64,000 nucleotides of DNA from Paenirhizobium daejeonense (GCF_014280875.1 NZ_JACLAL010000005.1:310001-374000), one strand, 5' to 3'; counted from the first letter of the stretch, positions 47,144-57,244 are shown. Program-made: numbers and translations. The notes: generated by a model not told the origin, from the sequence alone.

Positions 47144-48700
47144 TCAGGCCTTCACGTCCGTTTCGGGCGCCACATAGCGCGGGAAGACCGGCGTCGGGGT
47201 CTCGAGCAAGGTTCCGGGCGTCAGCCGGCCAGCCTCGCCGAGGAAGGCGAAGCTGCGCTTGTCTTCCGGTACCGCGACGAGATCCAGCAGCTTGGCCGAG
47301 GACGCCGGCATGATCGGCTGGAACAGGATGGAGATCTGGCGCACGACTTCGGCCGTGACGTAGAGCACGGTCGCCATGCGGGCCGTATCGGTCTTGCGCA
47401 GAACCCAGGGCTCCTGAGCGGCGAAATAGCGGTCGGCCTCGTTCACCGTGCCGATGATGGTCGCAACGATCTTGTGGATCGCCAGACGGCTCATCTCTTC
47501 TCGGCAGGTGGCGATCATCGCATCGGCGGTCGCCAGCATGGCCTTGTCGGCATCCGTCAGTTCGCCCGGTTCCGGGATTTTCGCATCGCAGTTCTTGACG
47601 ATCATCGACAGTGAACGGCTGGCAAGATTGCCGATGCCGTTGGCAAGGTCCGCATTGATGCGGGTCGCGATCGCTTCCTCGCTATAGCTGCCATCCTGCC
47701 CGAAGGAGACCTCGCGCAGCAGGAAGTAACGCACCTGGTCGAGGCCGAAATGGTTCACCAGATTTGCCGGATCGACCACATTGCCGAGAGACTTCGACAT
47801 CTTCTCGCCCTTGTTGAGCAGGAAGCCATGGGCAAAGACCTTCTTCGGCAGCGGCAGGCCGGCGGACATCAGGAAGGCCGGCCAGTAGACGGCGTGGAAG
47901 CGGATGATGTCCTTGCCGATGACATGAACGTCGGCCGGCCAGTATTTCGCCCGAGGGCCGTTCTGGTCGGTCAGGTAGCCGGTCGCCGTGATGTAGTTGG
48001 TCAGGGCATCGACCCAGACATACATGACGTGCTTCGGATCATCCGGCACCTTGATACCCCAGTCGAACGTCGTGCGCGAGATCGAAAGGTCCTTGAGGCC
48101 CGACTTCACGAAGGAAGCGACCTCGTTCTTGCGCTCGACCGGACCGATGAAATCGGGCTGGTCTTCATAGAGCTTCAGCAGCTTATCCTCATAGGCGGAA
48201 AGCTTGAAGAAGTAGCTCTCCTCTTCTACCCATTCGACCGGCGTGCCCTGTGGTCCGTAGCGAACGCCGTCGGCGCGCAGCTGGGTTTCGTCCTCGGCAT
48301 AGTAAGCCTCGTCGCGCACGGAGTACCAGCCGGCATAGCTGTCCTTGTAGATGTCGCCATTGGCGGCCATCCGCTTCCAGATCTCCTGCGATGCCTCGTG
48401 GTGGCGGGACTCGGTCGTGCGGATGAAGTCGTCGTTGGACGCGTTCAGCATCTTTCCCATCGCCCGGAATTCATTGGAATTCCGCTCGGCCAGTTCTTCA
48501 GTAGAGATACCTTCTGCCCGCGCCGTCTGCTGCATCTTCTGGCCATGTTCGTCCGTTCCGGTCAGGAAGAAGACGTCCTTCCCGTCGAGCCGCTGGAACC
48601 GCGCCATGGCGTCGGTCGCAATCAGTTCGTAGGCGTGGCCGATATGCGGCTTGCCGTTCGGATAGGCGATAGCGGTGGTGATGTAGAACTTTTCGGTCAT
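47144..48700 (-). CDS. metG: Methionyl-tRNA synthetase
   Basis: 518 residues, the short form without a C-terminal EMAP domain. HIGH motif [17 protein letters not shown] motif [11 protein letters not shown]. The zinc-knuckle cysteines of the longer bacterial type are absent from the insert after residue ~120. Charges initiator and elongator tRNA-Met. Position between holB and tatD is conserved in alphaproteobacteria. Confidence 0.97.
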   Translation of the reverse strand: MTEKFYITTAIAYPNGKPHIGHAYELIATDAMARFQRLDGKDVFFLTGTDEHGQKMQQTARAEGISTEELAERNSNEFRAMGKMLNASNDDFIRTTESRHHEASQEIWKRMAANGDIYKDSYAGWYSVRDEAYYAEDETQLRADGVRYGPQGTPVEWVEEESYFFKLSAYEDKLLKLYEDQPDFIGPVERKNEVASFVKSGLKDLSISRTTFDWGIKVPDDPKHVMYVWVDALTNYITATGYLTDQNGPRAKYWPADVHVIGKDIIRFHAVYWPAFLMSAGLPLPKKVFAHGFLLNKGEKMSKSLGNVVDPANLVNHFGLDQVRYFLLREVSFGQDGSYSEEAIATRINADLANGIGNLASRSLSMIVKNCDAKIPEPGELTDADKAMLATADAMIATCREEMSRLAIHKIVATIIGTVNEADRYFAAQEPWVLRKTDTARMATVLYVTAEVVRQISILFQPIMPASSAKLLDLVAVPEDKRSFAFLGEAGRLTPGTLLETPTPVFPRYVAPETDVKA

Positions 48701-48839
48701 GGCTGATCTTGTTGTCCGCGTCGATTGCGCTTTTATGAAATCATGCCGCTCTTAGAGCATTCTTGCGCCTTTAGAAACAGCAAGTTTTGTGAACGGCAGA
48801 CGTGGCGCAGGCGCATAAGTCCCGGTGTACTGCCGCCAT

Positions 48840-49868
48840 TCAGGCCTGCGATATGGCCGTCAGGGCTTCGAGAATGGTTTGTTTGCGATCCAGATTGTAG
48901 GCGCCGGCCGTCGCAAACTGTTCGTTGATCGAGGTCGAAAGGCGCGCATAGCGCTCCGCCCGGCCAAGATCGCCGCCGAGCGCCAGCCGCCGGGCAGTTT
49001 CCACCAGATATTCGCTCAGGTGTTCCGAGAAGAAGCCAAAGGCGACCTCGCGGTCCTTGCCGCTCAGTGCGTCTGCAAGCTGGTACATCGTCTTGCGCGC
49101 CGTCGGGCCTTCTGTGGTCAGAACCTTTTCGAAGGCCTCTATGATGTCGGCCCCGCCGTAATTGACGATCTTGAGCGCCTGCGCAACGCTTCCCTTGGCA
49201 AGGGATAGGACCGCTCCGGCCTGCGCTTCGCCGATCGAAAGACCGAGCTGCCCGAGCGCCTGCCGCATCGCATTCTCCGGAAGAGCGTCAAGTTTCAGTG
49301 GAAGGCAGCGGGAACGGATCGTCGGCAGCAGGCGGCCCGGCGCGTGCGAAAGCACCAGGAACATCGCCCGCTTCGGCGGTTCCTCCAGGATCTTGAGAAT
49401 GGCGTTCGCCGCGTTGCGGTTGAGATCGTCGGCGGGGTCTATGATGACGATGCGCCAGTTGCCGGTGCCTGATGTCTGCGAGAAGAAGTGGCCTGCCCTC
49501 CGGACTTCGTCCACCGTGATCGCGCTCTTGGCGCGTCCCGTCTTCTCGTCTACCGGCCGCGTCAGATGCAGGAGGTTGTGGCTTGCCCCGCCTGCGATCT
49601 GCCGGCTGATCGATGACTGCGGATCAGGATCGGCGATCCGCTCCGGCGCGTTCAATGGATCGGGATTGGAGAGAACGTGATTGGCGAAGCGGAAGGCGAG
49701 CGTCGCCTTGCCGATCCCTTCCGGGCCTTCGATCAGTATTGCATGATGCCCCTTGCCCGACCTGTATGTTCCGGCGAGAAAGCTCTCCGCCTCCTCGTGG
49801 CCGAAGAGCTTCGTGTTCAGGGCCGGCGCGATTGCCCCTTCCAGCACCCCATAGCGTTCTTCGCTCAT
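48840..49868 (-). CDS. holB: DNA polymerase III delta-prime subunit
   Basis: 342 residues. Clamp-loader AAA+ with P-loop EGPEGIGKATLAFRFANH, sensor region VIIDPADDLNRNAANAILKILEEPP. Zinc-module cysteines common in gamma are not seen, as expected for many delta-prime proteins. Its ATG overlaps the tmk stop (49865-49868), so translation is coupled. Confidence 0.92.
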   Translation of the reverse strand: MSEERYGVLEGAIAPALNTKLFGHEEAESFLAGTYRSGKGHHAILIEGPEGIGKATLAFRFANHVLSNPDPLNAPERIADPDPQSSISRQIAGGASHNLLHLTRPVDEKTGRAKSAITVDEVRRAGHFFSQTSGTGNWRIVIIDPADDLNRNAANAILKILEEPPKRAMFLVLSHAPGRLLPTIRSRCLPLKLDALPENAMRQALGQLGLSIGEAQAGAVLSLAKGSVAQALKIVNYGGADIIEAFEKVLTTEGPTARKTMYQLADALSGKDREVAFGFFSEHLSEYLVETARRLALGGDLGRAERYARLSTSINEQFATAGAYNLDRKQTILEALTAISQA

Positions 49869-50557
49869 TGTGCACCGACCTGCTCTGTGACGGCCCGCGC
49901 CTTCAAGGTCAGAAGTGGTTCGATCAGCCCGAGAACATATTCGCCGATCTCGGCGACGGGGCGTTGGGCATCGACAACGCGGCAGCGTTCGGGCTGGGCG
50001 GCGGCGATATCGAGAAAGGCCTGACGCCGCTTTTCATGGGTCTCGACCTCTTCTTTCTCGAAGCGGTCCGGTTCGGCGGCATTGCCGAGATGCGGCTGCA
50101 ATCGGCCGCGCGCACGTTCGAGGCCAACGGATGCCGGCAGATCGAAGATCAGCGTCAGGTCCGGCACGATGCCATCGACGGCGACGCGTTCCAGCGCGTC
50201 GATGAAGTCCGGCTGGAGATTACCTGTGACACCCTGGTAGACGCGCGAGGAATCCATGAAGCGGTCGCAGAGCACGACGAAGCCTTTGGAGAGCGCCGGT
50301 CGAATGACCGTCTCGACATGGTCGTTGCGGGCGGCTGCGAAAAGCAGGGCTTCCATGCGCACGCCATAGGATTCGGCCGCACCGGACAGCAGCACATGGC
50401 GCAATGCTTCCGCGCCGGCCGATCCGCCGGGCTCGCGCGTGGTGATCACATCGAGACCGCGGCGTCTAAGCGCGTCTGCGAGCCGGCGGATCTGGGTGGA
50501 CTTGCCTGCCCCCTCTCCGCCCTCGAAACTCACGAACAATCCCTTACCGCTCGACAC
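49865..50557 (-). CDS. tmk: Thymidylate kinase
   Basis: 230 residues. P-loop FEGGEGAGKSTQIRRLADAL, DRx motif CDRFMDSSRVYQG and LID region RARGRLQPH. Phosphorylates dTMP to dTDP. Coupled to holB downstream; dac lies 110 bp upstream. Confidence 0.96.
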   Translation of the reverse strand: MSSGKGLFVSFEGGEGAGKSTQIRRLADALRRRGLDVITTREPGGSAGAEALRHVLLSGAAESYGVRMEALLFAAARNDHVETVIRPALSKGFVVLCDRFMDSSRVYQGVTGNLQPDFIDALERVAVDGIVPDLTLIFDLPASVGLERARGRLQPHLGNAAEPDRFEKEEVETHEKRRQAFLDIAAAQPERCRVVDAQRPVAEIGEYVLGLIEPLLTLKARAVTEQVGAQ

Positions 50558-50667
50558 TATCTGCTCCGACCTTTGCGAATAAAAGCTAATATAGGTGGTC
50601 CATGCGTCAATAGCGTAATCGCCATCTTAGTTAAACTATAAACCGTTCTGGAAAATTTTCTGTCCGG

Positions 50668-51825
50668 TCAAAGCCAGAAGAACAGAAGTTCGAATATCGC
50701 GTCGAAGGCTTTCTGACGCAATGTGCCCTCACCCACTGGTTCTGCACTCTTTAGCGCCAGTTCACGCAACGGCCGTTCGCCCGAATAGATCGTCAGGTTG
50801 CCGACATCCGCGCCTTTGGCCACCGGTGCCTTGAGCGGCCAGTGATAGACGATCTTCGCCTGCAGCCGTTCGGGGTTGTTGATCGGCACGTAGACATCAA
50901 CAGGAAGCGGTGTCACCAGCGCCACCTTGCCCTTGTCTCCGCCATAGACGCTTGCCTCGCCGACCGTTTCCCCGGCCTTGAACAGGCTGCGCATCTCGAA
51001 GGTCGTGAAGCCCCAGTCGAGCAACCGATTGGCTTCCTCCGTTCGCTCCTTGTCGCTGGCGACGCCGTTCATCGCCAGGAAAAGCCGCCTGCCCTGCCGT
51101 TCCGCAGATGTCACGATGGAATAGCCGGACCCCTCGGCAAAGCCGGTCGCGAGGCCGTCTGCGCCGGATGCCAACATCGGGTTGCGGTTGCGCTGGAGGA
51201 TCTTGTTCCACTCGAATTCAGGCTGCGAAAGCAACCGGTAGAAATCCGGATAGGTCGCCTGCAGATGGCGCGCCAGCCGCACCATGTCGGTTAGCGTTGT
51301 TTTGTTATCCGGATGAGGCAGACCGGTGGAATTGGCGAAATGGCTGCCCGTCAGACCGAGAGCCTTCGCCCGCTCATTCATGCGTTCGGTAAACTTCGCT
51401 TCGCTACCCGTCATGCCTTCGGCAAGAATGATGCAACCGTCATTGGCCATCTGCACGGCGATGCCCTTCACGAGATCCTCGACGCGGATGTCCGATTTCA
51501 GCGCGGCAAACATCGTCGAGGTGCGCGAAGGTGCGCCGCCAGTGCGCCACGCATATTCCGAAACACGATAGACTGTATCGAGGCTGATTTCGCCGCGCTT
51601 CAGCGCATCGAACACCACTTCGAGTGTCATCATCTTGGCAAGCGACGCGGGAGGGAAAGGCGTCTCCTCTCCCTTGGAAAGCAGGATTGTGCCGGTCGAT
51701 GCCTCGATCAGCAGAACCTGAGCCGCCTTCGTCTCGAAAGTCGGGCTAGGCGCTTTCTGCGCCATGGCGCCTATCGGGAAGAGAAAGCCCAAGATGAGGA
51801 CGGCAAGGGCAAGGCTCTGTCGCAT
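50668..51825 (-). CDS. D-alanyl-D-alanine carboxypeptidase family protein (PBP5-like) with altered active-site motifs
   Basis: 385 residues with a signal peptide (to about Ala22) and the S11 peptidase plus C-terminal beta domain, ending in a hydrophobic segment FELLFFWL. The SxxK motif is intact (Ser61-Leu-Ala-Lys64). The SxN motif reads Met126-Ala-Asn128 and the KTG motif reads Ala226-Thr-Gly; codons ATG-GCC-AAT and GCG-ACC-GGC were checked. Loss of these two residues should cripple normal carboxypeptidase action. Upstream of tmk; rlpA lies 56 bp further upstream, both envelope genes. Confidence 0.85.
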   Translation of the reverse strand: MRQSLALAVLILGFLFPIGAMAQKAPSPTFETKAAQVLLIEASTGTILLSKGEETPFPPASLAKMMTLEVVFDALKRGEISLDTVYRVSEYAWRTGGAPSRTSTMFAALKSDIRVEDLVKGIAVQMANDGCIILAEGMTGSEAKFTERMNERAKALGLTGSHFANSTGLPHPDNKTTLTDMVRLARHLQATYPDFYRLLSQPEFEWNKILQRNRNPMLASGADGLATGFAEGSGYSIVTSAERQGRRLFLAMNGVASDKERTEEANRLLDWGFTTFEMRSLFKAGETVGEASVYGGDKGKVALVTPLPVDVYVPINNPERLQAKIVYHWPLKAPVAKGADVGNLTIYSGERPLRELALKSAEPVGEGTLRQKAFDAIFELLFFWL

Positions 51826-51881
51826 GGTCCTCTTCTGCTGCTCCTGCCTGCATCAGCGACAGGCATACTCGACGATAGCGC

Positions 51882-52928
51882 TTAGCGACTGCCAGAAAGC
51901 TTGGTGGCGCCGCGTCTGACCGATGCGAGAATCGATGCCTCTGTCAGACCGTCATTGCGCACCATAATGGCGTCGAAGGCAAGCGCGGAGCGAGGAACGG
52001 TGGCGCCTTCCGCATAGGCAGACGCGGGAACACCGGCCGGCAGACGCAGGTAATGGCCGTCGAGCGGACGCGGATAGGGCGTGGGGCCGAATTCAGGCAG
52101 GAGGACAAACTGGTCGAAGGCTGCCACGGCTGGAGCAGCCGCCTGAGCGACCGGAACCGGCCTGCTGGACGGGGTCGGTCCGGCAAGGCTTGTCTGGATC
52201 GCGGGCGCCTGAAGCGTCATGCTCTGCGGCATGGTGTTCTGGGCGGAAGCAACCATCACGCCGCTGGCAATCTGGCCCTGCGGATTGATGGCCGGGAAGC
52301 GATCGCCCTTCTTGCTGTAGGAGGCCATCAGGTAGGGCATGTCGTTGCCGTCCATGCGTGCCGGGCCGACATATTGCACGCGGACCTTGCCGGTGCCGCT
52401 ATGGGCCATGTCCAGCATGTCGGCAGTCTTGTTGGACAGGTCGATGATGCGATCCGAATGGAACGGACCGCGGTCGTTGATTCGCACGATGACTGACGTG
52501 CCGTTATCGATATTGGTTACGCGGGCATAGCTTGGCAGTGGCAGCGTGGGATGCGCAGCTGAGAGGTAATACTGGTCGTAGAGTTCGCCATTCGCTGTTA
52601 GGCGGCCGTGAAAGGCTGAACCGTACCAGGACGCCATACCGACCTTGTCGTAATTCGGATTGTCGTCGGGAACATAGACCTTGCCCTTCACGGTATAGGG
52701 TTTGCCGACCATGTAGCGGCCACCGCCCTTTGGCACCGGGCCGCCGGCGACGAGGCGCGGGCTTGCCTTCACGCCGTATTCCGATTCGGAGAAGTATTCC
52801 TTGCCGTGTTTTTTCGGCTTTTTCTCGTTGCTGGTCGTGGAGCATGAGGCAACGGAAACACAAAGAAGTGACAAAGCGAGCCATTTGGCTCCGATGACCA
52901 GAGATCCGCTGCCTGTCTTGATTTTCAT
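51882..52928 (-). CDS. rlpA: RlpA-type septal ring lipoprotein (lytic transglycosylase family)
   Basis: 348 residues from ATG 52928. Lipobox VASC near residue 28, so a lipoprotein. The double-psi beta-barrel holds ASWYGSAFHGRLTANGE and VRINDRGPFHSDRIIDLS, with the catalytic-type Asp/His of RlpA. The C-terminal third is Pro/Ala-rich with a later PLDGHYLRLP segment; a clear SPOR domain is not seen. RlpA cuts naked glycan strands in dividing cells of Pseudomonas; its use here is inferred. A 328-bp gap upstream to the tRNA holds no gene that I can support. Confidence 0.88.
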   Translation of the reverse strand: MKIKTGSGSLVIGAKWLALSLLCVSVASCSTTSNEKKPKKHGKEYFSESEYGVKASPRLVAGGPVPKGGGRYMVGKPYTVKGKVYVPDDNPNYDKVGMASWYGSAFHGRLTANGELYDQYYLSAAHPTLPLPSYARVTNIDNGTSVIVRINDRGPFHSDRIIDLSNKTADMLDMAHSGTGKVRVQYVGPARMDGNDMPYLMASYSKKGDRFPAINPQGQIASGVMVASAQNTMPQSMTLQAPAIQTSLAGPTPSSRPVPVAQAAAPAVAAFDQFVLLPEFGPTPYPRPLDGHYLRLPAGVPASAYAEGATVPRSALAFDAIMVRNDGLTEASILASVRRGATKLSGSR

Positions 52929-53256
52929 GTGTCCCACTTATTCCATAAGTCTTGCCGCGGCGTCCCCGACCGCTGCCGGAAAGAAACGACGTTTCCACCC
53001 GACTGGCTAACTGCAATGGTAAGAAGAAAGCTTTGACAACGTGGCGGAATTGAGAAAAATCTGTGCACACCGTCGCCATTGTTTGTTCATGGTTAATAAG
53101 CGGTAAATCGAATACTCCGTCACAATGGACTGTTACTTGCTGCCTCCTCGCTACGGGTTCGCGGCGGCTATCAACGGGACACCGTCTCTGTTCATTTGAC
53201 CAGGACAGAAATCCTGCTTGCCAAGTGCTGTGGCTTTGCGCATAACGCGAATTGCT

Positions 53257-53346
<90 letters not shown>

Positions 53347-53494
53347 TTCGGGTTCAATAGTTCATATCTGTGAGCGACTGTCGTCGCTTGCCTCTTACCC
53401 CAGCTTTTCGGAAGCATTTCGAGATCCGCGATCTCGGCGGGGCTGATCCGTGACGTTCGTGGCTGGGTAAAGTCTGCCAGCCTCCAGCTTTAAA

Positions 53495-53920
53495 TCATTT
53501 CAGCTTTGCCGCGTTAGTGCGTTTCCCAACGGATTGACCTGCCTCATCCAGCAATCGCCGGAAGCTTGGGCATTCCATATGTGAGGGCGCGCGGCAGTTG
53601 GCGATGTGGCGGAGTGTTTCGCGCAGCGCGGTCAGTTCGTGGATCTGTCGGTCGACCTCGTCGGCCTTCTCGCGAAACACGTCGCGTGACAGTTCCGGCA
53701 TGCCGTTTCGGCCGAACATGCCGGCAATTTGATCAAGCGAGAAGCCCGCCGATCTTCCCATCGCTATGAGCTTGAGTTGCAACAGCACTTCGGGCGGAAA
53801 CTGCCGTCGCAGTCCATGCCGGGAAACCGACGAAATCAAACCTTCTTCCTCGTAATAGCGCAGCGCGGAAGGCTTCATCCCGCTTCGTGCCGCAACCTCT
53901 CCGATATCCAGAAATTTCAT
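53495..53920 (-). CDS. MerR-family transcriptional regulator
   Basis: 141 residues from ATG 53920 (GAGG upstream; the frame extends 19 codons further but the conserved start is MKFLDIGEVAARSG). N-terminal MerR helix-turn-helix (ALRYYEEEGLISSVSR), long dimerisation helix, then a tail with only two cysteines (NCRAPSHMECPSF). It lacks the four-Cys iron-sulfur cluster of SoxR. It faces the divergent MFS gene across a dyad resembling the SoxR site, suggesting it controls that exporter. Confidence 0.88.
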   Translation of the reverse strand: MKFLDIGEVAARSGMKPSALRYYEEEGLISSVSRHGLRRQFPPEVLLQLKLIAMGRSAGFSLDQIAGMFGRNGMPELSRDVFREKADEVDRQIHELTALRETLRHIANCRAPSHMECPSFRRLLDEAGQSVGKRTNAAKLK

Positions 53921-53922
53921 GC

Positions 53923-53947
53923 TTGACCTCAAGTTGGCTTGAAGTGG
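53923..53947. promoter_or_regulatory. MerR-type dyad operator
   Basis: Dyad ACCTCAAGTT-GGCTTGAAGT (53926-53945) with core TCAAG/CTTGA, close to the SoxR-type site, starting 3 bp after a TTGACC -35-like element. The -10 toward the MFS gene is poor, as is common for MerR-type activated promoters. It lies immediately upstream of the regulator start. Confidence 0.55.
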
Positions 53948-53986
53948 CAGCCTGCTCTCGAACCGAATTTCAAGCAAGAGGTCATT

Positions 53987-55228
53987 ATGATGGAACAGAC
54001 TAAACCGCGCTTATCAACGAATTCGCACGCAGGTATCACGATCACGCTGACACTCGCCATGCTGCTGGCGGCGCTCGGCACCAGCATTGCCAATATCGCC
54101 TTGCCCATGCTGGCGATAGCGTTCTCCGCGCCTTTTGCTCAGGTGCAGGCGGTGGTCGTCGCCTATCTCGCGGCCCTGACGGTTTCCGTTGTTATCGCCG
54201 GGCGGCTTGGCGACCGTTACGGACTGAAATCCATGCTTGTTTCAGGTCTGATCCTTTTCACTGTAGGATCTCTGCTCTGCGCGCTCTCGCCGAGCCTGTG
54301 GCTGTTGATAGGCTCACGTCTCATACAGGGCGTCGGTGCCGCTTTTCTCATGACGCTCGCCATGGCTCTGACGCGTCAGACGGCAAAGGATGCGCGCATG
54401 GGGCAGGCCATGGGCCTGCTCGGCACTGTGTCTGCATTGGGAACAGCACTTGGTCCTGCACTCGGCGGCCTATTGATCCCCGTCACCGGGTGGCGCGGAA
54501 TCTTCTGGGTGCAGATACCGTTGGCCCTTTTGGCGCTGATCCTCGCCGTCAAGATGCTGCCGGGTGACGGGGAAAAAGGAAAGACGCCGTCTGCAAGCCT
54601 GTGGTCGGCGATGAATCGGAGCCTCCTGCCCAACCTTTTCATTAACGTATTAGTCGCTGCGGTCATGATGACCACGCTTGTGGTCGGCCCATTCTACCTC
54701 AGCCTCGGGCTGGGACTGGAGGCAAGCCATGTCGGGTTCATCATGGCAGTCGGTCCGGTCGTTTCAATTCTAAGCGGCGTTCCGTCTGGCCGGATCGTCG
54801 ACGTCTTGGGAAGCGACCGCGTGCTTGTCATCGGGCTTATTCTGTTGGCTGTCGGAGCCTTCCTCCTGGCATTCTTGCCGAACCTGATAGGCATCGTTGG
54901 CTATATATTGTCTATCGTTGTCCTCACTCCGGGCTATCAGCTGTTTCAGTCCGCCAACAATACCGCCGCACTGGCGGATGTATCCAAGGACCGCCGCGGC
55001 ACGGTTTCCGGCATCCTCAACCTGTCGCGCAACATCGGCCTGATCGCGGGTGCATCGTTGATGGGGGGCATTTTCGCTCTTGGTGTCGGGACCGGGGAGT
55101 TCACCACCGCCTCCGCTTCAGCCATCGGCGCCGGGATGCGGCTGACCTTCCTTTCCGCCGGCGGGATGATGCTGGTTGCCATTGCCGTGGCTTTCGGGCA
55201 CCGCACTTCCGCTCCAACATCGATTTGA
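53987..55228 (+). CDS. MFS exporter, DHA2/EmrB-like
   Basis: 413 residues from ATG 53987 (AGAGG 6 nt upstream). About 12 spans; motif A GRLGDRYGLKSM between spans 2 and 3, motif C LGPALGGLLIPVTGWRGIFW. Drug or metabolite efflux is likely. Probably regulated by the divergent MerR protein. Confidence 0.87.
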   Translation: MMEQTKPRLSTNSHAGITITLTLAMLLAALGTSIANIALPMLAIAFSAPFAQVQAVVVAYLAALTVSVVIAGRLGDRYGLKSMLVSGLILFTVGSLLCALSPSLWLLIGSRLIQGVGAAFLMTLAMALTRQTAKDARMGQAMGLLGTVSALGTALGPALGGLLIPVTGWRGIFWVQIPLALLALILAVKMLPGDGEKGKTPSASLWSAMNRSLLPNLFINVLVAAVMMTTLVVGPFYLSLGLGLEASHVGFIMAVGPVVSILSGVPSGRIVDVLGSDRVLVIGLILLAVGAFLLAFLPNLIGIVGYILSIVVLTPGYQLFQSANNTAALADVSKDRRGTVSGILNLSRNIGLIAGASLMGGIFALGVGTGEFTTASASAIGAGMRLTFLSAGGMMLVAIAVAFGHRTSAPTSI

Positions 55229-55394
55229 TCGCCTCGCCTGGGTAATCGGCGCCGAGACAGCCGATTGCCATATGGACTGGAGGGTGTTCATGACGTCATG
55301 GCCTGCGGCTATGTCCTGCATTCGTCATAGTTCCGATCGTCTGCGGCCTTTTTGAACGCCTTCCCGTCCTTCCATCCTTCTTCGATCGGATTCC

Positions 55395-56294
55395 TCAGAG
55401 AAGCTCCCGTCTCAGCAGGGACTCCAGCCAGTCGGCAAATACCTGCAGTCTGCGGGAGAGATGCCGTCGGTGCGGATAGAGCAGCGTCATGGGCATGGGG
55501 TCTGCCCGATGATGGGGCATGACTTCCACGAGTTCGCCGGCGCCAAGGTGTCCCTTAACGTCATAGGCCGGGATTTGTATGAGGCCGAGACCGGCCAGAC
55601 AACATGCGATATAGGCTTCGGCACTGTTGACGGTAACGCGACCATGCAAGGGCATCGTCCGCAGGGCTCCATGCTCGCGCCATTCCCAGTCCTCCACCCT
55701 ACCGGTAGACGGCGACGCGTAGTTGACGGCGAAGTGGCTAGAGAGATCTTCCGGCGAGTTCGGGACACCGTGCCGTGCCAGATAGTCAGGGCTCGCGACG
55801 TTGAGCAGCGGCAGCTTGCCGATCGGTCTTGCGATCAGGCCTGAATCGTCGAGCGGCCCTACCCGTAGTACGCAGTCGAGGCCGTCCTCGACCAAGTTCA
55901 CGGAACGATCGGTGACCCCGAGATCCACATGGATCTGCGGGTAGCGCTTGAGGAAACCCGGCAGCGCAGGTGCAATGATCAGCCGCCCTATCCTGCCCGG
56001 CACGTCGATCCGGAGCCTGCCGGACGGTTGCGCGGCCGTCTGCTTGAAAAGGTTTTCCGTATCCTCGACATCGGACACGACTCGTTGGCACCTGTCATAG
56101 AAGACGAGCCCGTCCTGCGTTGGCGAGACCTTGCGGGTGGTACGATGGAGCAGGCTCGCCCCCACACGGCCCTCCAACTCCTGAATGGCTGCCGAGACAG
56201 AGGAGCGGGGTATGCCGATTGTGTCTGCGGCACGGGTGAAACTCGCGCAGTCGACGACGCGCATAAAAATGCGAAACAGGTCAATGCGATCCAC
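55395..56294 (-). CDS. LysR-family transcriptional regulator
   Basis: 299 residues. N-terminal winged helix FTRAADTIGIPRSSVSAAIQ and a type-2 periplasmic-binding-like effector domain. The LDCVLRVGPLDDSGL stretch and the shape of the effector domain fit the group that often controls dehydrogenases and transporters. It is divergent from the SDR gene at 56430, the likely target. The 166-bp gap to the MFS gene has no clear feature. Confidence 0.9.
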   Translation of the reverse strand: MDRIDLFRIFMRVVDCASFTRAADTIGIPRSSVSAAIQELEGRVGASLLHRTTRKVSPTQDGLVFYDRCQRVVSDVEDTENLFKQTAAQPSGRLRIDVPGRIGRLIIAPALPGFLKRYPQIHVDLGVTDRSVNLVEDGLDCVLRVGPLDDSGLIARPIGKLPLLNVASPDYLARHGVPNSPEDLSSHFAVNYASPSTGRVEDWEWREHGALRTMPLHGRVTVNSAEAYIACCLAGLGLIQIPAYDVKGHLGAGELVEVMPHHRADPMPMTLLYPHRRHLSRRLQVFADWLESLLRRELL

Positions 56295-56429
56295 GATTCC
56301 ATGCTCCGATTGGTCGATTTTTCTGACAAGTGATGTCGAAGTGCGTCGCTTTATCGGGATTTTCTAGACGATATCTTTCCTCGACGAAAGCGGTCATTTC
56401 GAACCGTGAAAAGCAAAGGAAAGCGTTCC

Positions 56430-57203
56430 ATGGCTACCCATAGCATTAAGGGAAAGACCATCATCATCGGCGGCGGCGCGAAAAACCTCGGCGGCCTGAT
56501 CGCCCGCGATTTCGCGGCAAACGGAGCGAAAGCAATCGCCCTTCATTACAATAGTTCGGCGACGAAGGCCGATGCGGATGCAACGGTCGCTGCGGTTAAG
56601 GCGGCCGGGGCCGAGGCGGCTGCGTTTCAGGCAGATCTCACCACCGCTGGAGCAATGGAAAAGCTGTTTGCAGATGTGGTCGCCGCCTTCGGCAGGCCCG
56701 ACATCGCGATCAACACCGTCGGCAAGGTGCTGAAGAAGCCCATCCTCGATATCTCCGAGGCTGAATATGACGAGATGAGTGCGGTGAATGCCAAGACAGC
56801 CTTCTTCTTCCTCAAGGAAGCCGGACGCCATCTCAATGACAACGGTGCTATCGTTACGTTGGTGACGTCGCTGCTTGGGGCCTTTACCCCCTTCTACTCA
56901 AGCTATGCCGGCACCAAGGCCCCAGTTGAGCACTTCACCCGTGCAGCCGCCAAGGAGTTTGGTGACCGGGGTATTTCTGTAACTGCAATCGGTCCCGGAC
57001 CGATGGACACCGCGTTCTTCTATGGCCAGGAAAGCACCGATGCTCAGGCTTACCACAAGAGCGCAGCAGCTCTATCGAAGTTCTCGAAGACAGGTCTGAC
57101 CGATATTGAGGACATAGCCCCCTATATTCGATTCCTTGTTACTGAGGGTTGGTGGATGACCGGCCAGACCATTCTCGTTAACGGTGGCTACACCACAAAA
57201 TGA
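56430..57203 (+). CDS. Short-chain dehydrogenase/reductase (SDR)
   Basis: 257 residues from ATG 56430 (GGAAAG upstream). Cofactor motif IIGGGAKNLGGLIA is a variant of TGxxxGxG; the active site is Ser...Tyr-x-x-x-Lys in SSYAGTKAPVEHF; IAINTVGKV is the NNAG-like block. The His-Tyr-Asn-Ser after the second strand suggests NADP(H). Substrate unknown; family members related to FabG reduce keto groups. Divergent LysR gene upstream. Confidence 0.9.
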   Translation: MATHSIKGKTIIIGGGAKNLGGLIARDFAANGAKAIALHYNSSATKADADATVAAVKAAGAEAAAFQADLTTAGAMEKLFADVVAAFGRPDIAINTVGKVLKKPILDISEAEYDEMSAVNAKTAFFFLKEAGRHLNDNGAIVTLVTSLLGAFTPFYSSYAGTKAPVEHFTRAAAKEFGDRGISVTAIGPGPMDTAFFYGQESTDAQAYHKSAAALSKFSKTGLTDIEDIAPYIRFLVTEGWWMTGQTILVNGGYTTK

Positions 57204-57209
57204 CGAGAC

Positions 57210-57244
57210 CGGCGCCCTGCCCCGCCAGTCGGGGCGCCGTTTTC
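57210..57244 (+). terminator. Terminator of the SDR gene
   Basis: CGGCGCCC (57210-57217) and GGGCGCCG (57232-57239), then TTTTCC. Confidence 0.8.

Noticed and set aside
53093..53107. CtrA-like site TTAA-N7-TAAA between rlpA and tRNA-Ser
   Set aside because: The second half is TAAA, not TTAA, and such near matches are frequent in AT-rich gaps.
53495..53920. Naming the MerR protein SoxR
   Set aside because: It lacks the four-cysteine cluster motif that defines SoxR.
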